NCBI GenBank assembly: GCA_946406115.1
Contig: OX291550.1
Coordinates: forward strand, 19,940,722-20,004,721
DNA length: 64,000 bases
Reading direction: 5' to 3'
Source of the DNA: Apoda limacodes
Lineage: Eukaryota > Arthropoda > Insecta > Lepidoptera > Limacodidae
A program made the position numbers and the translations under genes. This document shows, in pieces, positions 41,232 to 53,184 of the stretch (within the stretch, counting starts at the first letter, position 1; every line of letters starts with the position of its first letter). Below the pieces are notes generated by a model that was not told the DNA's origin, made no database searches, and worked only from the letters and a program-made list of their open reading frames with translations.

Positions 41232-43100
41232 GGTTCAATACTTGTCCTTTTTCACGTAAAACCTTCGTTTATGTCACAATGTATCTAAATTATCTGGCGT
41301 ACTGGTCAGGTGCAAATAAGACGAATACATTACAAAAGTTTCGGACAATATTATTTAGGTAAAGATACGATATCTTCATATTGTACGAAATCTAAATTTG
41401 ATCAGCTGTTATGAATTGTCTTAATTTTGCTGCCTCAGGTTTTGCGTGCTAGTATGATATCTAACTTTTTTAATATATACATTATAATTATCATTGGCTT
41501 CCGAGATAAAGATTACTTATTTTTGTATTTCTTTTTGTAATTAAGTATGTACGGCTTATTATTGAAAATACTCGAGATAAGGACCTTTTGAAAAACTGTT
41601 AGATTGTTATTACGGACACTATATTCCTTGCTTATTATAAGTTTTCTTCCAGAAAATACTTCAAATAGTCAGAATTGATGGATAGTTGTAAACTGTATGA
41701 ATATGCCCAATAATAACTCGACAGTATAGCAGTGGTTGCTGAGAGAAATAGTAAGTAATACAGACATCCATAAACTTTTTGGCAGGTTGTTTTAAATTGT
41801 AATCGTTTTAATAACAACGAACATCAAAATAAAAAATTATGATTTCCCCTTAAATTGACGAAAATTCGATAAGCTTCTTAGATGTGCATCCAAGCAAAAA
41901 CATGTGTGTGTACTTTCGAGAGTTTCTTGTTTTAAAGTTAAACAATTAAAATAACCATAGTAGTACCCATTCAGCGTCTGCGAAAGCTAAATGCTTAAAT
42001 CCAAGCCTAGAAGTTCTTTGATGAACTATGAAGTGTGATATGAAGTTACTATCAAAACTACTCGAGGGACTAAGACCAAGGAAACTGCTATAAAAAATAA
42101 AGTATACGCTATGGTTTGACAAAAAAAAAAGTTTGCCCTATTACTACATGTCTGATGTCGATTGGTAAGGCCGAAACAAAGATAGTTTAAAAAGAAAGAA
42201 TTAAATCGCTTTCACGACTAGCGAGCTTTCGGGAGCGTATAGGCTAAACCCGTAAAATAGCACCAGTTATTAGGTTGACCAGGTATACAAAAAAATCCGA
42301 AGATAGCGAGTCAAATAATCAAAAATGATTCAGACTAATATAGTTGTATGTTAAAATAATTTATATCGTTCTAGGTACCTCCAAGTCCAAGTCATTATTG
42401 TGCCACAAATCAGGCTGCGCCGTTGTTAAGTTGCTATTGCAAAGAATAGTTCTCGTGCAAGCCATTTAAATATTTAAATTGCTTTGATCTTGGGAATACA
42501 GTCAGGGAAGGACGGAAATGTTTCATTACCCTAACCTTTACTTTGAAATTTATTTTCCGTCCCTTTGCTGGCAGTTATTCGTATGATATCTTAACTTGAG
42601 GGGTCTACTTGTTTCTAATGCCAAGGACTGGACTATCACTTATTACTTCACTACCATTACATCTTTTAATTTTGCTCCCCCTTTGGGGACTCTCTCGTGG
42701 ACTACTTAACACAAGAGTACACTTCACAACACAAGTGTTTGTCATCCTCATCATCAAATCAGGCTATATTGTTTCACTGATTGATGCAAGCCTCCTTCAT
42801 AGCGAGCCACTTCTCAAGCTGCTCTGTTTGATCCCTTTTGAGTTTCCTGGTGCTTGAGTAACAATTAATTTAAAAGTGCTTTAAAAAACTATAACAAATA
42901 TGTTTTAAATCAATTCTGCGTGCTGTGTCAACAAAATAAACTTGTTAGACAAGTAGACAAACAGTCACACTGGAAAATTAAAAATGTGTAGGTCAATTAT
43001 TTTTTTTTTTTTGAAAGTCATTTGAAATTTGTTTTATAGGAAGGGGAATCGATTGAAATGTCGATGAAGCAAATAGGTCAATGAGTTCTTAAAATACGTA
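41232..43100. other. Intergenic, no gene recognised
   Basis: AT-rich. 42480-42860 is somewhat less AT-rich with an 82-codon frame (42609-42857) that has no recognised domain and may be a repeat remnant. Confidence 0.4.
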
Positions 43101-43106
43101 ATCCCA

Positions 43107-43547
43107 AAAATCGGCCAAGTGCGAGTCGCACACGAAGGATTCCGTACCATTATCTACAAAAACGGCAAAAAAATCACGTTCGTTGTATGGGAGCCCCCCT
43201 GAAATATTTTTGTTTTTTATTTAATTATTAATTTTTAAAGTGACTATATAACTAAATATTCTGTGAATATTTTAAGCGTCTTCCTGTTGCCATTATCAAT
43301 ATCGAGTAAAATCGAGCAAAAATCACGTTTGTTGTATAGTAGCCCACTTAAATATTTATTTTATTCTGTTTTTCAGTATTTGTTGTTACAGCGGCAACAG
43401 AAATATATATTCTGTGAAAATTTCAACTATCTTACAATCACGGTTCATGAGATACAGCCTGGTGACAGACGGACGGACGGACGGACAGCGGATTCTTAGT
43501 AATAGGGTTCCGCTAATGACCCTTTGGGTACGGAACCCTAAAAAAGA
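43107..43547 (+). repeat. Family D repeat, longest copy
   Basis: Runs from AAAAATCGGCCAAGTGCGAG through GGATTCCGTACCATTATC, CGTTGTATGGGAGCCCCCCT, a second half with CCTGTTGCCATTATCAATAT, GCGGCAACAGAAATA, GTGAAAATTTCAACTATCTT, CACGGTTCATGAGATACAGC and CTGGTGACAGACGGACGG, to the end CTTTGGGTACGGAACCCTAA. The start (TTCCGTACC) and end (GGTACGGAA) are complementary, giving a short inverted-repeat frame. Reference for the partial copies at 6712, 46058 and 47700. Confidence 0.8.
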
Positions 43548-44005
43548 TCACGAAGGAACATACATACACACACTTGGACATCACTCTGAAAATAGTCGTT
43601 AATATTTCCCTAGGTCTCACAACGTAAATAAAACACAAACGTAAATAAAATTCCATATTTTTATATGGCTAGCGCATCGTCACTGCTCCCATTTGAATTT
43701 GAATGTCCAATATACATGCCGGATTTGGTTTGCTTCTGCGCTGGGTAGTCCAAATCCTGGCGCATCTTCACTGCTCAAATTTATTTACAATATCCAATAA
43801 ACATGATGTAAAGTTTTTAATTTGGGTAAATGTAAATACACATACAAGTTTCAAGTTCGACTACAGCAAACAGATCAATCTAAAAAAGAGGTTTAGTATT
43901 AAAAACTTACCAAACATATTTTTGCATCCATTGTTACGTGCACATCGCTATGTTCACAAAAACCTGAAGCCAGATTCAAGACATTAAGATCATTTTTTTA
44001 AATGA

Positions 44006-44254
44006 GCTTGTTTTTCAAGTTTATACATAGGAGTTTATGAACAGGATATAGAAGAGCAAGTAAATGAGATAGAGCCATTTTTTTCTTGGAAAGGTCTTAT
44101 TACTGTTTATCGTAATGCCGAAGGAAAACATGTGCTCCGAGCCGATCGGTCGTTTGCTAGCTTGATACTAAAAGGTTTATAGGTCACGTTATTATATAAA
44201 GAAATTGATAAGCTGACAAGGCTGCAGGATGGATTAACGTACAAGTACTTTTAA
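44006..44254 (+). pseudogene. Unrecognised coding-like remnant
   Basis: The frame is open from 44006 to a TAG at 44180-44182 and continues in the same frame to TAA at 44252-44254. Translation reads YIGVYEQDIEEQVNEIEPFF, SWKGLITVYRNAEGKHVLRA, DRSFASLILKGL, then after the stop VTLLYKEIDKLTRLQDGLTY. The composition (acidic stretch, few Ile/Asn/Lys repeats) is more protein-like than the neighbouring AT-rich frames. I do not recognise the family. It lies ~460 bp upstream of the Gypsy-type gag, but I see no evidence that it belongs to that element. Confidence 0.35.
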
Positions 44255-44661
44255 ACACTTTTTCTTATAAAGTTAGTCTAACCTAAATACATTTTTTATG
44301 AATAAAACTATGTTTTTTCAATACGTATCATTCAAGTTTTTGGTTTACTTATAAAAAGTATCGACTTAAAGTATCGACTTTCTAAAACTTAATAGAGTAC
44401 TTGATATTGAATATTCTAATAGATATACTAATTAACATTATCGACACTGTAATAGTTTTAGCTCTGGTTTTTTTGAATTATAATTATAATTTGGGGAGAG
44501 GTTGTAGTCCGCTGACTTTTCCTTACTTAACCTTATTTTCTGGTAAAATTGTAATGTAGAAATAAGTATAAGTGTACATTGTCGTCATTACCGTCAGGTA
44601 ACAATTAAACGTCGTACGAGTAAGGGTTGTTTTACTACCCCTAGCGGCATCAAGATATTAT

Positions 44662-44680
44662 AGTGACGACGTGACCGAAA
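44662..44680 (+). other. Possible primer-binding-site region of the LTR element
   Basis: ATAGTGACGACGTGACCG about 45 bp upstream of the gag start resembles the TGGCGACCGTGAC-type leader of invertebrate Gypsy elements. No LTR pair was identified, so this is tentative. Confidence 0.3.
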
Positions 44681-44714
44681 AATACATTGTAACGCGTGAA
44701 GAAATAAATAAAAG

Positions 44715-45640
44715 ATGTCAATCGGCAAGATATCAGAATTCAAAGTTGAAACGGACAATTGGCGGTTATATTTCGAACGCCTCGAATAATATTTTATAGT
44801 AAATAAAATTGCAAGTGAGATGCACTTACTGACTCTTATAACGGTTATGAGAGCGGAGTATTACGAATTGTTAGTAAATCTGTGTACGCCTAGCAAACCA
44901 ATGACAAAACAGTTTTAGTGAACTAACCACCATTTTAGAAAAATATCCAAACCTGGTATTAGCGGAACGATATAAATTCCACCACAGAAAATAAAAAAGT
45001 GATGAATCTATTTCGAAGTACGTGACGGTATTAAAGAAAATGTAAAAAAACCTGTGAATTTGATACCGGGCGCTTGGCAATAGTTACGGGATAGATTGGT
45101 GTGTGGTTAAACGTCGTCGTGGTCAGCGTCTCTTTCCATAGGATAAGCTAGATTTTGTAAAGGCCTACAAACTCGGAGTTTGTGTGGAAGCGGCGGAAAA
45201 AGACGCGGTTGTCGTCGACGGATCAAGAACAGCTACGAGCAACGATGGTACAACGGACTGCCAAGTGTTGACATGGGGTAATATCAAACGGGGTACAAGC
45301 AGCGCAACGACACCAGGGACGACGGGAATCAAACAACAGAACGAAGCTGGGGCACCTTGGACAATATAGGGCGGGGTAGGCGCCCACGGAACAGAGGGGT
45401 AGAATCACTGGCATGATGGCGGTACGCCGGGCAAGATGGCTATCGGAAGAGGTAGGCAGCGTGCGGCGTATGCGGCGTATGCGGCGGATTACACTTAGCG
45501 AAGACTTACCGGGTTGCACGTTATGTGTGCCGCGCATGCAATAAACAGGGGCATAGACAGCGGGACAACGCAGCGTGGAGGTATAAGAGAATTCGCAAGT
45601 TAACAACGGAGCTGATAGTGATTACTGTGATGAAGTCACC
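44715..45640 (+). pseudogene. Degenerate Gypsy-type gag
   Basis: Gag of an LTR retrotransposon, which would form the particle shell around the element RNA. From ATG at 44715 it reads ISEFKVETDNWRLYFERLE, a stop where Gln is expected (44787-44789), YFIVNKI, LLTLITVM, YYELLVNLCTPSKP, then stops and a frameshift near 44912. It continues TILEKYPNLVLAERYKFHH, SDESISKYVTVLKK, a stop, KTCEF, and after another shift DKLDFVKAYKLGVCVEAAEK. This order (W..Y.ERLEQYF, ELLVNLC, AERYKF, E-AAEKDA) is the gag of a common insect Gypsy lineage. A remnant zinc knuckle VCRACNKQGHRQRDN lies at about 45522-45566; its last Cys is replaced. The following pol is absent, so the element is a 5' fragment. At least four stops and two frameshifts mark it as long dead. 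Confidence 0.75.
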
Positions 45641-45938
45641 ATGACAAATATTAATCAAATTTGTTCTTTTGTTAAAACCCTGTTTAACAATTTTCAATTT
45701 ATCCATCAAATCTGTAACATACACTTTATAAAAGTTTTTATTACTCTAAGTAAATACAGAGTATGTGTTCTAAGTATAATTTCATATCAGGGATTTCCTA
45801 ACTACTTATGATTTTTACAGGTCGGAGTTTGAATGTTAACAGAAGAGGAAGGTATAAACTGACCATATTATAAGAACTGTGCTGTACATATTTTATTTTT
45901 AAAGTTAATATTGTCTTTTATATTTTTGTTATATATAG

Positions 45939-46006
45939 GATCGAAGCAAGTTCTAAACGTTTCTTGGGAGAACCGAAACCAAAAAAATCACGCAAAAAGG
46001 CAGATG
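45939..46006 (+). other. Exon-like 68-nt segment between AG and GTAAGG
   Basis: Preceded by TTTTTGTTATATATAG and followed by GTAAGG, it is open for 22 codons (IEASSKRFLGEPKPKKSRKK, then AD). It could be an internal exon encoding a basic segment, of host or transposon origin, or chance. No neighbouring exons were recognised. Confidence 0.25.
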
Positions 46007-46057
46007 GTAAGGTTCGAGGAACTGCAGTTTCGGTGAATTCTCCACAACCCACGCTAA

Positions 46058-46340
46058 ACCTATGAATATTTCAAGCATCTACCTGTTGCCGGTATCAATA
46101 TCGAGCAAAAACGAGCAAAAGAAATCACGTTTGTTGTATATGAGCCCCCTTAAATATTTATTTTATCCTGTTTTTTAGTATTTGTTGCCAAAGCGGCAAT
46201 AGAAATACATATTATGTGAAAATTTCAACTATCTTACTATCACGGTTCACGAGATACAGCCTGGTGACAGACGGACGGACAGCGGAGTCTTAGTAATAGG
46301 GTCCCGTTTTTACCTTTTGGGTACGGAACCCTAAAAACCA
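46058..46340 (+). repeat. Family D repeat, 3' part
   Basis: ATGAATATTTCAAGCATCTA, CCTGTTGCCGGTATCAATAT, GCGGCAATAGAAATACATAT, CCTGGTGACAGACGGACGGA and a final TTGGGTACGGAACCCTAAAA. Lacks the GTGCGAGTCGG start. Confidence 0.8.
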
Positions 46341-47690
46341 GCTATTCTACTTCAAAGTTTTTTTGTACCTTTAGTACTTGTTATCTGTAAAAGGGCCCTA
46401 CTTTCAAGCTAGCAAGGACGTATACGTTTATTAGCCACATATTATCTAAATATTTTAAAAATATTAACTGTTAAAAGAACGGGTAGGTCTCTCGGTTCTC
46501 TTAATGAATAACATATTTCCCACTTTATTTTACTAGAAATTTATGGAACGACTTTTACTATGAAGTATGTCCAGCACGGCAGATTTTTCCATGTTTCCGC
46601 TTTACTGCTCCCTTTCATGTGTCACACGGAGACTGAACAGACGATCCAAGTTCTATATTTAGCTACAAAGGAGATCGTCCAGGCTACACATAAAAGAAAC
46701 TTATCTCAGCTTTTTGTTTAATTAATATTTAAATATTTTTCATAGGTGTGATAGACGCAGGATGTCGTTACCATAGAAATTATTGCTATATTCCCTATTC
46801 AATAGGGATAGGAGAGCGGGACGTCAATAGTCATCTAGCCTGTCCTCTAGTCATTTATATTTCACAAGTTATTGGCTTCCAATATTGAAAAATGTCTATC
46901 CTTCTAACTTTTAAACAGCGTGATCTAAAAATATGAAAAAAAATTAACAGTTAACAGTGCTTTCTAAATACTACCAAGAAAAATTGTTTTGGAAAATCGG
47001 TATATAGGTGTTTTAGATATTCACAGTGATTCTCATTCTACGGAACCCTAACTTAGTGTGTGTACGACACGCACTTATTTAATTTATTGATGTTTAACTC
47101 AAATAACATGTGCCACCTAGTACCTACTTTATATAGGAGTATTAAAATGTAACTATTAATTTCGTAAATACAGAGAAAAAAAAAATTTAGCCTACTTAAC
47201 TACGTTAACCTAACTGACTACTTAACAGAATAGCTAGAGTAAATATTCCCATATCCAAAAAAATATATTACAGTCATAATATTACTATAAATAAGAACCA
47301 TAATGAAATTAATTAAACATTCTAAAGGATAGAACTATATTCAGTAGCCTTCATTACGTTAGCTTAGTTAGATAAATAATCCTAATTACCTCGGACTATG
47401 TTTGAAGTTTTACTTTATTAATCGTGTGCTCAAAGGTAACTCCACTGAAGAGAGCTGCCTAAGCGCTCTGATGGTGGAGACAAGTTTATGATTAAATTAA
47501 GTAAAATACATGTTGTTCAGTCGGCGATCGTTTATTGATTGAATTTATATTATATTATTACAAATTTCTATATTATTGACTAAGCATGACGTGATTTACG
47601 TTACTCGTGCGACCTAATTCGACGGTCCACGTAAGGCAGTGCATTTCGCAATGCCTACATGTTGCACTACTTACTTTCAAAGTACTACCA
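46341..47690. other. Intergenic, no gene recognised
   Basis: AT-rich. A CTACGGAACCCTAACTTAGT scrap at about 47038 is probably the end of another family D copy. Nothing else is supported. Confidence 0.45.
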
Positions 47691-47699
47691 ACTTAATTA

Positions 47700-47912
47700 G
47701 ACCCTTTAGACTTATTTATTTTATTCTGTTTTTTAGGATTTGCTGTTTAGCGGCAACAGAAATACATCCTCTGTGAAAATTTCAACTGTCTCACTATCAC
47801 GGTTAATGAGATACAGCCTGGTGACTGACGGACAAACGGTCGGACAGACAGCGGAGTCTTAGTAATATGGTCCCGTTTTTTACCCTTTGGGTTCGGAACC
47901 CTAAAAAGACAT
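47700..47912 (+). repeat. Family D repeat, 3' end
   Basis: TTTATTTTATTCTGTTTTTT, TTAGCGGCAACAGAAATACA, AATGAGATACAGCCTGGTGA and CCTTTGGGTTCGGAACCCTA. The shortest of the plus-strand copies. Confidence 0.8.
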
Positions 47913-48149
47913 CACTCAGATTATATTTATTATAAACAATTAGCTAAACCGTCAAAATGTTCTTAAAATTATACTTAATCTTTGACATACTGCAGTCTAA
48001 ATCAATATAAAATTCGAAAATAACACATATTGAATGAAAATCGCTCAGAGCAACTATCATAGACAGTTATTGCTTCAATTTTTATTCTAGTAGACTTTTA
48101 AACATTATTTAAATCGTCATTTCAAGAGTGTTTTAAAAGGAACTTCAGC

Positions 48150-48330
48150 ACTAAGGTGGCAAACATGGTAACAGCCCGCCTGATGGCAAGCGGTCAACCC
48201 ATGGCCGCTTGCAACACTAGAGGCGTCACTCACGTTGCCGACCCCTTACAAATGTAATAGCTTCTTGAAGAACACCATGTTGTAGTCTTTATAGAAAACT
48301 AAGGCAGGAAGCTCTATTGCTCTTAGGGTA
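48150..48330 (-). mobile_element. Family C non-LTR 3' fragment, diverged
   Basis: On the plus strand: CACTAAGGTGGCAAACATGG, GCCTGATGGCAAGCGGTCAA, CTTGCAACACTAGAGG, CTTCTTGAAGAACACCATGT and AGGCAGGAAGCTC, which is family C in reverse. Confidence 0.7.
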
Positions 48331-49725
48331 ATCACTATATAAATACTGAATGTTATAATGGCCATTCCTGCCTTGCCTTGTGTGTTTGTTTGGTTTAATC
48401 GGCTAAACCATTAACCTTTATTGACGAAATTTAAGTATCGTAGGCTTTTTTGGTGTACCGCACCCACAGTCCACTTGAGTAGAATGAGGTGCAGTAGGAT
48501 TTGAAAAGCGTGATTTTCACCTTAAAGTCCTATTTAATGGCACCCCACATGATGGGATGGGCTGAAATTTGATACTGTAGCCTATAGGCTTCTACAAGTA
48601 GGTAGGATGTTTTGAAGATCCACTGTTTTCCTTTATATTAATGATAGTTAAAAAAATTAATAGGGTAGGTAAATTGATATAATAATTATATATCGAACAA
48701 ATATTACTAGTATAAGAATCAACTGAGACAGCCTCATTATCTTTATTAGTAGATAAAACTGCATCGACGACACAATGAAAGCGGTCGACTTGATGATGTG
48801 GCTTGGACCGAGTCGTCACTCGAATCTTCAATCGAGTTGCGGAAGAAAATCTACCTACCTATTCACTGTGACTTGAATTGCAGTTTTTTTTTAAATAAAT
48901 TTATATTTAATGATAAAATAGCCTAAAAACTAGAATCTAACTATTTGTAATTATTGCTTTTAGTGACCCCAGTTTACAAATCAGTATTGTTTTAATGTGT
49001 ATGTTATACTAGTAGATATATAGAGACCAGGTGTTGTAGAAGTATTAGCTAGATAATCAAAATTGCACGTCTTACTATGTATACCACTTTACTGTGCTGT
49101 ATTTCATCGCAAAACAGGCTTTTTTTTGCTTTATATGTAAATGTCAAGTAACGTTAAATGTATTTTTGTGGGAGTACATAGTTACACGACTGACAGTCAA
49201 GTGATCAGAAACCAGAAGAACCTACAGTATTCTTAATATAAAATGTAAAACAAAACACAAACTTAAATCCATTTCCGATAACTTATATAAAAGTGTAAAT
49301 ATATGAAAATCTAAATCTTTAGATTCCGTAGACTTCTGAAACTTAGACGCAAAATTGTAAGCCTAGTCTCGCTTGTGCTGCATCATCATTGATCGCTATT
49401 GTATGCTTTGTATCACTTCTATTATTCCGATATTCCGATAGCCGAAAACTGATGGTGCAGTCACTGATGTGATCATACTGCTCGACGTACTACCCGTCGT
49501 ACTACACTCCACTGCAAGACAACGACCTCCGTGTCGACGTTGCACTGCACTCAGTTCACTATCGCGGTTTAATAGAAGGATAGTGGTATTTTTTCTGACA
49601 CGTGCCAGAATTACTTAGACGCTGTGTAATACCCACGACCTTGCTCTCCGCCTTAATATATTTTTGCCTACCCTACTAGTGTTGATAATGACCCAATACC
49701 TGGAGGACCGAGCTTCACTCGTTTT
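48331..49725. other. Intergenic, no gene recognised
   Basis: Short open frames only. 48440-48590 (GTACCGCACCCACAGTCCAC ... CACCCCACATGATGGGATGG) is less AT-rich and may be a repeat without a second copy here. Confidence 0.4.
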
Positions 49726-49728
49726 TTC

Positions 49729-49866
49729 AAGTAGCTTTAGTGTTGCTTAACAACGCCATCTATTGTGAAGTAGCTTAAGTGCTGCTTAACAACGCCATCT
49801 ATTGTCAAGTAGCTTTAGTGTTGGTAACTAACGCCATCTATTGTCAAGTAGATTTAGTGTTGCTGT
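49729..49866 (+). repeat. 39-bp tandem repeat, 3.5 units
   Basis: Units at 49729, 49768, 49807 and a partial one at 49846. Unit wording: AAGTAGCTTTAGTGTTGCTT then AACAACGCCATCTATTGTC. Unit 3 has GGTAACT in place of GCTTAAC. Confidence 0.85.
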
Positions 49867-50514
49867 GTGGGTAAAAATAATAGTATTACTACTTGCTAAT
49901 AGATGTCAGGAAGAGTTATATTTTTCAGTTTGTTTGTTATGTTTTCTATGAATGAAACCTAGCTATACCGATTTACTGAGTACTAAATTTCATGAAAATC
50001 GTTGGAGCCGTTTCCGAGATTCAGATTATATACTAATATAAATATATACAAGAATTGCTTGTTTAAAGTCCCCTGCCACTTATCTGGAATTATAAATCGT
50101 TTAAGCTGTTATGCTTGGTGTATTTAAAGAATATGATCATTCAAAAATGAGGAGAACCGTTGTTAGTTCGGTTGATAAGATGCAAGAGGAAGCACAACAC
50201 TGCAATTAATTTACGTATGAGTTAATGAAGCTAATAGAAGCTATAGCAATTCAATTACTTAGTTCAGGTAGTGTGCTCGAGGTAGCAAACGCTTTTAGAA
50301 GCGAAACCACTGGGAATTTAATTACCTCTACCAGGTAATAATTCAATTTATCTATTAAAAGCATTAGAAATATAAAGGCATATTCCTACGTGCAAGGGGA
50401 AATCGGGTACTGAGGGTATCATTTGTAGACATATTCAAAGTAAGCCTCTTAAATAACTTAGGCTAGAAAAATACCTACCGCTATTGAGAACAGATGGGTA
50501 GTTAGTTTTATATA

Positions 50515-50955
50515 TACTATAGCTGACTCGGCGAACGTTGTTTCTTTTTTTAAACCAACTGCCGCACCAACCTATTGTGAAAGGGTTGTACTAATTTAGA
50601 AACCTTCCCCGGCGTGTGCATAATAACTTACCAAAATTTCATAACAATCGGTTTACCCTTATTGCGAGAGTCCGACTCACACTTGACGCTGTCGGACTCA
50701 CACTTGAACCTTTTTCTCTTTCTCAGAAACCTTCCCCGGCGTGTGCATAACAACTTACCAAAATTTCAGTATAAGCGGTTTACCCTTATTGCGCGAATCC
50801 GACTCGCACTTGACCCTTTCGGAAAATCCTTTCTTATCGGATGCCTACGTCATACAAAGAACACACCCTCCAAGTGTCATGTCTCTACGATTTGTGGTTT
50901 AGGCTGTGCGGTGATCCGTCATGCAGTCATTCAGGACAAATAATTTTATATATAT
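50515..50955 (-). repeat. Family H composite repeat, reversed shorter copy
   Basis: Complement of 28255-28990. It starts with AGCTGACTCGGCGAACGTTG, contains GAAACCTTCCCCGGCGTGTG twice (50600 and 50729), each followed by CATAA.AACTTACCAAAATT and a CCGACTC.CACTTGA block, and ends in TAATTTTATATATATAGAAG. So at least two tandem subunits are kept here against about six at 28 kb. Confidence 0.75.
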
Positions 50956-52865
50956 AGAAGATAGATAATTTTATAAAAACTGCGTGACGCAAATATGAAA
51001 AGCTATTTTTAGTAAATAGTATTTTATTCTACGTGATAAAATGTATGTGGGTAAACTACTGAAAACATTTGGTGTGGAAAATATTGTATCTCTGTAAGAC
51101 GTTCACATCCTACCCATTACTGTATTACTGTCCTTTCAATAGTACACGAAGCACGTTCCAATTCAATTGTACGTGTTTCACCCTCAATACTATTCGGTTT
51201 GAGGCGGCATCAAACGAATTTACTTGCTATTCTCCTTTCTAATTTCTTTTTTGTTTTTTTTTTCGTAGGTGACGATTATCGTTATGGAAATAAGTAAGTT
51301 TTTATATTAATTTCTTAAAGTTTGGAATTTTTTTAGGGGTTAATTTCAGTGGATATCTATGTGTATGGCGTGGTCTGTAATGAACTGACTGTTACCTGCT
51401 ATGCTACAACAGAGCGGACAGCAAGAGTTGCAATAATGATTACGCTTGAAAGTCGAGAGCGTAGTTAATCTAAGCTCGAGACCATCATAGCGTGACCAGC
51501 AGCGCAGTCATTGCATAACAAGGCTAGTGCTTTTTTCGAATAATGCGAGTCATTTAAATAATACCAGCTTAAAAGGTCCACCTTGCTCAAAAAAGGTTGA
51601 AAAATAATTATAATGATTACATTTTTAAATAAAATCTTTTTGTGTTTGACTATTTTTGAAATAAAACTCAACAAAACTTTTAAAGTAAATCGCTGGTGGC
51701 TAAAACTTACCAGCAATGAAATTTCATACAACTTTGCGCGTAGTTCGGATAAGGTCGACTTTCCGCAAAAACAGATCACATTACAAGTATTTTTGAGTAA
51801 AAATAATTTTAGGCATCACATTTTTATGTAATTTTAGGCATCACATTTTTTTTAAGGTTTATTGAAATACTTTAATTCTGGCCTAACGTGCATTGGCGGA
51901 CGTAGTCGAGCTAGTGGTCAGTCTAGTTTCAGAATGTTAAATCGGCCTGCTAAAATCCATGACGCCCCGACTACTGCTGTTGGTGCGGTGGTTAAACGTG
52001 CCCTCAAGCTCAGAAAAATGTGAGGCTTTGTTAAACTTCACATATCGTTTTCCTCCTGTACTGTAGTTCCTCCAAGTGGTACGACTTAGGCTACGTTTTA
52101 GCAAACGATCACAAAATACCGTAAACGAAATCGTAAACTGTAAATTTCTGCTTGTTCTAAGGAGTTTTGGCTTTTAACTGTGATTTTACGGCAAAGATGA
52201 ATTAAACAGAAAAAATAATTAATAATAATAATAAATAATATTTGACAGTGACAGATAAAACAACTAAAAAAAAAAGAAAAACCATGCTATGAGCGGTAGT
52301 TATTTGTAGTCAATTGGTTTAAGTTGGATTATTTTAGATTCACGCCGTGGACTCTTGGTTGTGACGTCATTTGGTCATATTTGGTCAAATGTGGTCGTTG
52401 TTTATCGTGCCTGGACCGCACTCATAGTTGTCAAATATTTTTCAAAATTCAGGTTACCTTTGCAAAAATGCTGTCTCTACTAGAATGTTGTACCTAATCC
52501 ACTACCGTATTATTACGTTATTACTGTATATATGATATAAGTAGCCAGATAAGGTAAGTCAGCAAGATATAAAGATTTTCAATAAAATAAAAAATACACA
52601 GCGCTAGCGAGCAGATATCCAATAACGATGAGAAAACATGGCTGCAAAAATACCGGTACTAGCAAATGTTTTGCTTTGAATCGGCTACCAGTCGTTATTC
52701 AAACAGCCTGTATCAACGGAATGTATTTATATAGGTATGTACACTAAAGCTCGGCTTATATTCTTTTCAGTTTCAGTTAAAAGCACATAAGCTGAGTTCA
52801 AAGTGCATACGGATTCATTTAGTTATTTTTTTTATTTCATCAGAAAATAAGGTTTTTTTGTTTTA
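50956..52865. other. Intergenic, no gene recognised
   Basis: AT-rich. A 20-bp phrase, TTTTAGGCATCACATTTTT, is repeated at 51810 and 51832. 51880-52090 is less AT-rich without a recognised identity. Confidence 0.4.
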
Positions 52866-52869
52866 TTTC

Positions 52870-53170
52870 GTCCGTAATCCTACTAGTATTATAAATATGA
52901 AAGTATGTCTGGATGGATGTTTGATTATAAATGTGAAAGTATGTCTGGATGAATGTTTTTTACTCAATCACGCTTCAATTACTGTATGGATCGGAATGAA
53001 ACTTGGTACACTTTACACTACACTAGCATAGGCTACTTTTTATCACAAAAATTCCGTGGGAATAACTATAACCGACCTAAAAGGAGCTATAGCTTGATAT
53101 AGCAAACTTCATTATTATAATTAAGGATTTCCACGCCGATAACCGAATTTCGGGCAGGCGGAGCCGGTGG
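52870..53170 (-). repeat. Family G repeat, reversed copy
   Basis: TAATCCTACTAGTATTATAA start (family G end, reversed), a local doubling of AAATATGAAAGTATGTCTGG, then CCGTGGGAATAACTATAACC and ACCGAATTTCGGGCAGGCGG followed by AGCCGGTGGCAAAATCTAGT (family G start, reversed). Confidence 0.7.
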
Positions 53171-53184
53171 CAAAATCTAGTAAC

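Noticed and set aside
42609..42857. 82-codon Leu-rich ORF as a membrane protein
   Set aside because: Leucine-rich translation from T/C-rich DNA without family resemblance; possibly a reversed repeat remnant.
43703..43987. 94-codon ORF
   Set aside because: No domain; it overlaps a locally duplicated phrase (GCGCATC.TCACTGCTC) and is probably chance.
45223..45606. 127-codon minus-strand ORF
   Set aside because: Antisense shadow of the degenerate gag region.
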